From: Anaerolineales bacterium
GTDB lineage: Bacteria > Chloroflexota > Anaerolineae > 4572-78 > J111
NCBI GenBank assembly: GCA_012032575.1
Contig: JAAUSP010000037.1
Span: 1 to 24,240 of the forward strand
Reading direction: 5' to 3'
DNA: 24,240 nucleotides
A program made the translations under genes and the position numbers. Positions 17,264 to 24,240 of the stretch are shown one piece after another (positions within the stretch are counted from its first letter, which is position 1; each line of letters begins with the position of its first letter). The notes under the pieces are model-generated. The model had not been told where the DNA came from. It was given only the letters and a program-made list of their open reading frames with translations, and did not search any database.

Positions 17264-18583
17264 CACAACTTCCGGTAGATGAGAGGACAGAATTGATTGC
17301 CTCTTCGTATGTGGTGATAATTTTATCTTTATCGTGATAAGCGCGCACATATTCCAAACAACGAGCGCTGGTTGCGGTGTAAAATGCCGAAGAGGTCATG
17401 AGGTAATGCACATTTTTTGCAGGCTTTCAAAACTACCGGCGCACAGCAAACCACAACCGTACCGGGATAACATCTCCCCAGGATCAACCTGGAGGGAAAT
17501 GATAGGCACTTCGTATTTGGCGGCCTGGAGGAAGGTATTCGGAAAGCCTTCAAAGGCTGATGTGTTAATAAATAATTTGGCCTGGGCAAAATATCGTTCT
17601 ACCTCGTCAAAGGAAACATAAGAAAGTATAGTTACATTTGATAACTTTTCGGCTTCTGTCAGGCACCGTTGATGAATGACTTGATCTGACAGATTCATTA
17701 TTACCAGAAAGCGATATTCAGGGCTGGAACGAGCCAGGTTTAGAATTATTTCGGGCCGTTTAACCTTATCAGATTTACCAATCCAGAGAATTGTATCGGC
17801 TGTAACTTCTTTGGGAAAAGTCCGATTCAAATTAAGGGGATTTCCAATGATTACGGAGGTTCGCCGATAGTGATCTTGAAGTAATTGAGCTTGATGCTCG
17901 CTTTGGGTGATATGAGCCGTAGCATGCTCAATAGCATAGACCAATAGATAACCCACCCAACCATAATGAGGCTCTACTGCGTTGGGTTGTTCTTTGTAAA
18001 TCGGTTGATAGTCGCCATCGGAGCCGGCCAGAAAGATGTATTTTTTATTGTGTTGCTGGCAATAAAATACTAACTCGGCTGCGATATGACTATTGCCTGG
18101 TAAGATATACAGGTCGGCTGCAACTTCATCATATACACTTAATTTGGTTTTTTCAATAAGGTATGGCCCAATTCGCCCGGCTATTTGATCTCGATAAAGC
18201 AGACTAAATTTTAACAGGCGTAACCATTGTTTTATCTGCCAAATCCAACCGCCAAACGGCGGTGGCGCAGAACGCAACCATTGCCGCAGCTTATCACGAG
18301 TGGATTGTTGCCAGCTTACTCTGGAGTAAGGTTCGTTGGAGTTATGAGGAGCAACATAACTACTATGGGCATAAAAAGTTATACCCTCTCGGATTTCTTG
18401 CTTGGGTTGACCATGATCAAAAACCACAAAATTAACGTCAAAGCATCCCCGTTGCGCTAATTCTCTGGCGATGAGCGAAATCCGCACCTCCGAGCCACCA
18501 AATGCACCACGACATTCTGGATTAAAAAGGGGGTAACTGTATAAGCTGACAATGCATAATTTGGGGCGGCGTGTTTGGCTCAT
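17256..18583 (-). CDS. GT4-like glycosyltransferase, tandem paralog A, frameshifted
   Basis: The enzyme begins MSQTRRPKLCIVSLYSYPLF and has FGGSEVRISLIARELAQRG, ADLYILPGNSHIAAEL, KKYIFLAGSDGDY, HATAHITQSEHQAQLLQDHY, ILWIGKSDKVKRPEIILNLA and FEGFPNTFLQAAKYEVPIIS. The last is the GT4 EX7E motif with Gln in place of the second Glu, as in paralog B. As sequenced it stops early after ESLQKMCITS. Adding one base to the T6 run at 17413-17418 gives ESLQKNVHYLMTSSAFY and a tail matching paralog B (ARCLEYVRAYHDKDKII), ending at 17256 with 442 residues. The sugar is unknown. It is preceded by a 210-base gap, so a promoter is expected, but I found no convincing pair. Confidence 0.84.
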
Positions 18584-18793
18584 TAAAGGATAACGACAAT
18601 GGCAAATGTCTATATAATTTTCGACATCTGAGGAGAGGAACGAATTAGCAGGTTTACTTGTGCAAAGGGGTTAAAGACACATACTAAAAACCTGGCTAAA
18701 CCGCCTTGCAATTTAAGCGATGGTTAACGAAAACGGGCTTATCATTCGTGACATATAACCCCCTCAGGTGGTAACAAGAGTACTTTATTTCAA
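18584..18793. other. 210-bp gap inside the glycan cluster
   Basis: This is the largest space in the minus-strand cluster. No coding frame, strong hairpin or repeat stands out. AT-rich bases with TTATATA on the minus strand (around 18615-18622) could be a -10, but no matching -35 at a good distance was seen. It may split the cluster into two transcription units. Confidence 0.4.
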
Positions 18794-20122
18794 TCAAACA
18801 ACCGACTTTGGATTGTGTCTCCGCAAGGTATAATGTCCACTAACAATCTTGAGATCATTGCTATCAACAAACTGATGGGGCGAACCGGAATAGGCCCTTA
18901 AACGTGGGATAAATTGCTGTAAGTAATTATCTTCGGCAAAAATATTGGCTTCAAATTTGATTATCTCAAAGCCAGCCTTTTGAAATAACTTCTCGTATTC
19001 CCAAGGACGATACCGGTTACCACATTCGCCATGGCGAAGGGCAAACTCTTTGGCAAACTCTTGGGCATCCATCAATAAAAATTCCAAAGGCTTGTCCATA
19101 CTGCGATGGTCTCGAAAGTCTACCTGGTGAAACCCCCAGCCGCCTGGCTTTGACACGCGGGCTAAACTTATAAAAGCGACTTCAGGGTCATAGATATGTT
19201 CAAGCACTGCGTTGGAAAAAATAATATCCACGCTTGCTGTGGTGATGCCGGTCAATTCTTCCATCGGGCTAGCAAAGCAATTAATACTTTCAGGTATATA
19301 ACTATTATGGGTCAGAATAGATTCTAATGGGCTTACATCTGCCTGAGGTAAGTTTTCTTGAATCCAATCTCGCAGACAAGCATAAAATCTGGGATGATAC
19401 TGCGAGTCCCAGGGGGCCAGAAACCGATCGGCTACTATCACTTTGGCCCCGTAACAACTCAGTAATAGAGCGCTCCCATAATTTATGCCGGGCCCCACTT
19501 CTAATACCACTTTCTCTTTAGGATTGATTTGGTTTGTAAATAGTAAATCCAAATATAGCCGTCCGATTTTGGCCGCGTACTCTACATCCGCCTGAACCGC
19601 ATCATCCGAAACATTGCGTTGCGATAGATTGACAGGCTGATTAGCCCATGCCAACGAATTAGGGTGAGGTGAATTCGATGGACTGGCCAATGGAAACAGT
19701 CGAGTGTAAATATTTTTTAAGGTAGAGGCAATAGACAAAAGCAATTCTCCCACTTTTACTTTTGCGAGCAGTTTAAAAGGGAAATATTGACTTAAAATAA
19801 CCCAGATAAAAAGCAGCAAATAAAAAACTCGCCACGGCGAAAGGGTTAATTTAATCGAAACACGTCTTATCTTAAGTAAAACTCGTTTACTCAACCGCCA
19901 GGGAGCCAAGATCATAAATATAATTAGCCCCATATACCTCAACCCAACGAATGCATGGGGTCCGACAAGGCGGAGCAACTCGGTAGTTGTTTCTGCTTGC
20001 TGTTGAATATGATTGAGATGGTGTTCTATTTGGTCTATTTTTTGCCGAATATCTACCAGCTCGTTTTGTAACGCCTCAATTTGAGACTGCTTATCGCCTT
20101 CTATTAATAATTTTCTATCCAT
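18794..20122 (-). CDS. SAM-dependent methyltransferase with N-terminal coiled coil and membrane helices
   Basis: The 442-residue protein has three parts. Residues ~10-48 are a heptad-like coiled coil (IEALQNELVDIRQKIDQIEH). Residues ~57-75 and ~97-113 are hydrophobic helices separated by a basic loop, with a further hydrophobic patch near 116-131. Residues ~175-442 are a class I methyltransferase: motif I VVLEVGPGINYG (205-216), the acidic residue after beta2 (VIVADRF, Asp232), IIFSNAVLEHIYDPEVAF (300-317) and PGGWGFHQVDFRDH. The enzyme should be held at the cytoplasmic membrane and is likely to methylate a sugar in the glycan, perhaps at its end. That target is inferred from the neighbours. 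It begins 12 bases after the upstream glycosyltransferase stop. Confidence 0.86.
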   Translation of the reverse strand: MDRKLLIEGDKQSQIEALQNELVDIRQKIDQIEHHLNHIQQQAETTTELLRLVGPHAFVGLRYMGLIIFMILAPWRLSKRVLLKIRRVSIKLTLSPWRVFYLLLFIWVILSQYFPFKLLAKVKVGELLLSIASTLKNIYTRLFPLASPSNSPHPNSLAWANQPVNLSQRNVSDDAVQADVEYAAKIGRLYLDLLFTNQINPKEKVVLEVGPGINYGSALLLSCYGAKVIVADRFLAPWDSQYHPRFYACLRDWIQENLPQADVSPLESILTHNSYIPESINCFASPMEELTGITTASVDIIFSNAVLEHIYDPEVAFISLARVSKPGGWGFHQVDFRDHRSMDKPLEFLLMDAQEFAKEFALRHGECGNRYRPWEYEKLFQKAGFEIIKFEANIFAEDNYLQQFIPRLRAYSGSPHQFVDSNDLKIVSGHYTLRRHNPKSVV

Positions 20123-20134
20123 ACAAATTGTCCA

Positions 20135-21255
20135 CTACCTTGAACGGAGTTGCTGATACAGTTCGGAATATTGCCGAGCTACACTCTCCATAGAAAACTC
20201 GGCAACCATTTTTTGACGTGCTTGTTGGCCCAGCTTTTGGGCCAGATCACTATCTTGAATGATGGTAGTCATAGCTTGGGCCAATTCCTCGGCTGAGTCA
20301 GGGCGAATCAATAAACCATCTATTCTGTCCGAAACAATATCAACTGTGCCACTTACAGCAGTGGCAATTACCGGCAACCCCATAGACATAGCCTCAAGCA
20401 AGGCATTTGACATACCCTCACCTCGACTTGGCAGGATGAGGCAATGAGCGCTTTGATATACTTCTTTCATTGCCTCAGTAATGGTAAAAACTCTACCCAC
20501 TCCGTTACCCTTAATTCTCGTGCCACAGCATAGTAATCATGTTCAGGGTAATCCACCCCATAAAACTTGATTTCTAAACGATCACCCAGACCTTGGTCTA
20601 CTAATAACCGAATTGCATGCAACGCCACATCAATACCTTTTTGGGGATGACGGCGTCCTGGTAAAATGAAACGTACTCTTTTTTCAAATTGTAGAGGATA
20701 GCGGCGTTGGAAAAAGTGGGTATCTACACCATTGGGGATCCGGCAAATCCTTTGAACGGGAAAGCCCCACGTCTGTAGTTCATCTTCTACCTCCCGGCTA
20801 ATAGCAATAATCCGGTCAGCCTGACGCAAAACTTGTACCGCCCAGTTGAAGCCCGGAATGGATGAAAAGATATGCAAATCACCAAATTCGCCGGCACACG
20901 CAATTTTTATAATACACTTTTTACCAAATGTACGTGCCGCTACTACCGAAGTTACGGCGTGCCCAAAGGCTTGTTGGACGTGAATGATATCATAACTATG
21001 ACGGTTTTGAACCAGGTAACGAAATGTGTCTACTACACTTGTTTTAACATCGTAGGCCAGGGGAAACTCAACCCGATGCACCTGAATCCCATGCAGATTT
21101 TCTTCTGGGAGCGAGTCAGGGGTACGTAATTGGGTAAATACCTGCATAGGATGTCCCATCTCAACCAATTTCATAGCTAATCGTTCGGCTTGGAGTTCAG
21201 CCCCACTGGCTACTGGTCGGAATTGATGAATAACAATCAACCCCCGTTGTTTCAT
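20135..21255 (-). CDS. GT4-family glycosyltransferase, frameshifted
   Basis: The N-terminal fragment shows VASGAELQAERLAMKL, YDIIHVQQAFGH, ADRIIAISREVEDEL, RIPNGVDTHFF and LPGRRHPQKGIDVAL, a textbook GT-B family 4 layout. It runs out after WVEFLPLLRQ. The missing end is in the next frame: MKEVYQSAHCLILPSRGEGM, then SNALLEAMSMGLPVIAT with the EX7E motif EGMSNALLE. Adding one base to the T2 at 20470-20471 (CAATG to CAAATG in coding sense) joins them as LLRQMKEVYQSAH, for 373 residues, a normal length. The start ATG at 21255 overlaps the stop of amidotransferase 1 in ATGA, a classic coupling overlap. Donor and acceptor sugars are not known. Confidence 0.9.
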
Positions 21256-23203
21256 GCTACTTTTAAATACTCTCTGGCAATTATTCCATGCTCAAAGGGT
21301 GGAGTTAGGGTTTTATCAATAAACATCTGATGCCACAACTCCAGCATCAGTAGATTCCAGATAAGATACTGCCACGATTCCCCTTGTTGGTGACGGTCCA
21401 GCATAGTTTGGATATAGTCGCGCCGGAAGTAACCACGCTCGATAGCTTGCTGGCTCAGCAGCGTATCATACACCATTTCCTTCAATTCGTGGCGGAACCA
21501 ATAATCAATGGGCACTCCAAAACCCATCTTTTTGCGATAGATAACTTCGTGAGGTAGATAAGGTTCAACTGCTTTTTGAAGATATATTTGCTAATAACCC
21601 CATCTTTCAGCTTTAACTCGGGTGGAATGGCGGCCACAAATTCCAGAAAGGGATGATCCAATAAAGGCATACGCGCTTCCAGAGAATGGGTCATGCCGGC
21701 AATGTCGGTTTTGGTCATCAAAGTGTCGGGCAGGTACAGATTCAAATCAACATCCAGGGTAGAGTCAAGAAAATTGGTCGCGTCGGATTGACGGTATTTA
21801 TCTAACAGCCAGTCCACCGTAAATGTGTCGCCCAGCCGCGCATGAAATTCAGGGGTGTAAAGCTGATTTTGATAGCTTTCGTGGAAGTGAGCTATGCGGT
21901 AATAATATAGCAACCGTTCCTGAGTTAAATCCTTGCGCCGTCGCAGTTCTCGCCACCAACTGCCACCCCCGTTGCGGGCAAAATCTCTCAAACCCACCGA
22001 GGGGCGGATTAAACGGGATAGCCAGGAAGGATAATTAGCCTGGAGTGCATGTTCGCCTTGATTTTGATAGCGGGGATAACCGGCAAAGTTCTCATCACCC
22101 CCGTCGCCGGTTAAAATAACGGTGACATATTGACGGGCCAATTTGGAAACATAATAAGTCGGAATGGCTGAGGAGTCGGCAAACGGCTCATTGTAATGCC
22201 AGACCAACTCCGGAAAAATTGCTTTGGCATCAGGCGTAACAACAAACTCATGATGGTCGGTGCCATAACGCTCCGCTACCATTCGAGCGTAAGGTAATTC
22301 GTTGTACTCATCCTCGCTAAAGCCGATGGAAAAGGTCTTAACCGGTTGATCCATCAGCCCGGCCATCAATGCAACCACAATGGAAGAGTCAATCCCGCCA
22401 GACAAAAACGCCCCCAACGGTACATCGCTCATGAGGCGAATCCGGACTGCTTCGCGCAGCCGTTCGATAATCTCTTCCTGCAAGGCGGCTATAGAGGCTG
22501 AGCCGTTGAGCGATAATTTGCGCTGATAAGAGAGTTTCCAATACCGGCGTGGCGTACCCTGACCATTTTTGATCAACAGCGAGTGAGCCGGAGGCAATTT
22601 ATGGATGCCTTTAAAGGCACAAAAGGGAGCCGGCACCGACTGAAACGCCAGGTAATGATGAATGGCCTCCATATCTACTTCTGCTTTGAAGTCGGGGTCC
22701 TGCAAAATAGCCTTGATTTCTGAGCCAAACAAAATACGATCCGGCAGGGCGGCGTAGAACAGCGGCTTTTTGCCCAGGCGGTCACGCGCCAGAAATAGAA
22801 CTTGCTGCCGCTCATCCCATAGGGCCAAAGCAAACATACCCCGCAGCCGTTCGACACAATGCTCACCCTCTTCTTCCCACAGATGGATAATAGTTTCGGT
22901 ATCGGTACGAGAACGGAACTGATGGCCTTTCTGAATGAGTTCGGCCCGTAGTTCCAGATAATTGTAAATCTCACCGTTGAAAGTAATCCAAACGGTGCCA
23001 TCTTCGTTGCTCATTGGCTGGCGGCCCAACGGGCTAAGATCAATGATAGACAAGCGACGCTGGCCCAACCCCACATTCTTTGCCTGCCACCGGCCCTCTT
23101 CATCCGGGCCACGATGCCGCAGTACCTCGTTCATTTGTTGTAACAGGTTTTCCGATACAGACCGGGAACGATCATGATAGAGAATGCCACAAATACCGCA
23201 CAT
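21252..23203 (-). CDS. asnB: Asparagine synthetase-like glutamine amidotransferase (copy 1), frameshifted
   Basis: This is a second class II amidotransferase of the AsnB type. MCGICGI gives the Cys2 nucleophile. RHRGPDEEGRW (29-39), NGEIYNYLELR (76-86) and DRLGKKPLFY (141-150) mark the glutaminase domain. SGGIDSS (268-274), NEPFADSSAIPTYYVS and GDGGDENFAGYPRY mark the synthetase domain, with the full canonical ATP motif. The frame breaks after SKYIFKKQ. One base added to the T5 run at 21573-21577 gives KKAVEPYLPHEVIYRKKMGF and runs into GVPIDYWFRHEL and the end at 21252, for 650 residues. A G/A-rich RBS (AGAAGG) precedes the ATG at 23203. It is followed by a GT4 gene with an ATGA overlap. Free asparagine synthesis cannot be ruled out, but the context favours glycan amidation. 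Confidence 0.9.
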
Positions 23204-23220
23204 CAGCTTTTACCTTCTCT

Positions 23221-24240
23221 CTAAGCAACTTTTAGCTTTTCGGCCAGTCGTTTAAACTTGGTTCCCAACCGGTTTATTTGATAATTCAAATAATAGAAAC
23301 GCTGCTGGAAGTCCTGCCCTGATATCGGATCAACAAAATGACTATAAATAGCGGCTGCTTGTTGTTCAGCGCGTTTGTTGATGGTTTCTAACCATTCACC
23401 TTTTATCACGGGACCTTGGCCGGTGATAATTTCGCGGTTTACCAAATCACGGTAGGCGGCATTGGCCGTGTGCTGGTTTTTGAAAATAACCCCATCGGGT
23501 GTGGTTTCGCCATACTGGGCAAAGGTGATATTACGCGGCCTTATAACCCCTCGAAACTCTGGCACTTCGATCTGGATTCTGGTGGGGATTGAGCGGAATG
23601 AACTTTTGTGCAGGTGATAGCCTTGATGGTCCAAGATATCAGCATAGGCCACCTGACCGGCGAATTCGTGCAGATCATGGAGTAAAACCCAGTGGATAAA
23701 AACTCGGTCCTGTAAAACTGCTAAAGGCAGTCTGAGCGTATACTCGCCCGCGCCCCGATTTAAGCTCACATAACAAAATGGGTGATTTTGGGCATCTTTA
23801 GCCATTACCATCAGGCCGGGCCGGCGCATTTGGGCCAAACTGCCGGCTGGATCGGTAACCGTGACGTTAATGGATAATGTATTTGCATAACGCTGTTGCG
23901 CTTGCAGATAAATATCACGAAGTACCGCCACCATTCCCGTCGGGTCAACCCGACGGATAGCCACCCGGTTTTGCGCCTTAGCCGTGGCTATCACGCCTCG
24001 GCCTGATCGAGCGCATCTTGCCACCCCTGGGTTTCTACGGCAAAATCCTCAAAAACATTGAGTTGTTCCAGCACCGGGTAGACTACAACCGGCGAAAGAT
24101 TAAGCCCGATGTCATAGTCAATGGCCTTTTGCAGATTATCTGCTAACTCGCGCATGTTAGATTTGCAGATAATCATGACCGAGCGGTAAATAATAAAATC
24201 AGGGGCGTTATACATAGCCAGCAGCCGTTGATAACGTTGG
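23221..24240 (-). CDS. Probable radical SAM protein, C-terminal part, frameshifted and cut by the window edge
   Basis: About 339 residues are visible; the start is beyond 24240. The upstream piece reads QRYQRLLAMYNAPDFIIYRS, then VMIICKSNMRELADN and GLNLSPVVVYPVLEQLNVF, wording I associate with the later strands of radical SAM/SPASM enzymes. The CxxxCxxC cluster site would be further upstream and cannot be checked. The frame stops after LDQAEA; adding one base at about 23993 (GCG-TG to GCG-GTG in coding sense) joins it to VIATAKAQNRVAIRRVDP. The last ~260 residues hold VLLHDLHEFAGQVAYADI, IQIEVPEFRGVIRPRNI and a basic C-terminus; I do not recognise this domain. It is 17 bases before amidotransferase 1 and probably heads the same operon. 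The radical SAM call is tentative. Confidence 0.45.

Noticed and set aside
20135..21255. Two-component glycosyltransferase made of separate N- and C-terminal proteins
   Set aside because: Adding one base gives a normal-length GT4 enzyme. The downstream piece lacks its own RBS, and nearby genes show the same type of error.

Overview
The window looks like part of a chromosome from an uncultured Chloroflexota bacterium, most likely Anaerolineae-like. The lineage is an inference from style, not from a marker gene. The reasons are an F420/LLM-type oxidoreductase, lipoproteins with long Pro/Ser/Thr/Ala linkers after the lipobox, an LPTSGG-plus-membrane-helix C-terminal anchor, and many different intergenic inverted repeats. 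No rRNA, tRNA, CRISPR array, transposase or phage gene was seen.

Left part (1-8458), G+C-rich, mixed strands. It holds the 3' end of a TIGR03617-like LLM-class oxidoreductase, a membrane-anchored diheme cytochrome c, a one-cysteine MsrB, a secreted endonuclease/exonuclease/phosphatase-family protein, a decayed ScyD/ScyE-like surface protein, a small Smr-domain protein, a small two-helix membrane protein, an SH3b plus TolB-like beta-propeller lipoprotein, and a lipoprotein with a duplicated beta domain. The spaces between these genes hold at least six inverted-repeat elements from what look like different families.

Right part (8466-24240), all minus strand: a polysaccharide (EPS, capsule or O-antigen) biosynthesis cluster. 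In transcription order it runs: 3' part of a probable radical SAM protein, asparagine synthetase-like amidotransferase 1, GT4 glycosyltransferase, membrane-anchored coiled-coil methyltransferase, a 210-bp gap, two tandem paralogous GT4-like glycosyltransferases, amidotransferase 2, another GT4-like enzyme, a GT2 enzyme, GDP-L-fucose synthase, a WecG/TagA/CpsF transferase, and the polyprenyl-phosphate sugar phosphotransferase that starts the glycan. Most junctions overlap or are only a few bases apart. The last gene has its own good sigma70-like promoter. Together they suggest a lipid-linked, fucose-containing, methylated and amidated glycan. Flippase, polymerase, chain-length and GDP-mannose dehydratase genes are not in view and may lie beyond 24240. 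G+C drops visibly from about 11.7 to 21 kb, which suggests the core of the cluster was acquired or shuffled.

The most important practical point is that nine genes are broken by eleven one-base (in one case one- or two-base) frameshifts, most in short homopolymers. Undoing each shift restores a continuous protein of family-typical sequence. This looks like residual assembly error, so these genes are annotated here as single frameshifted CDSs. I found no clearly new defence or mobile system. The most unusual points are the membrane-anchored methyltransferase, the paired amidotransferases, the tandem glycosyltransferase paralogs and the variety of repeats.
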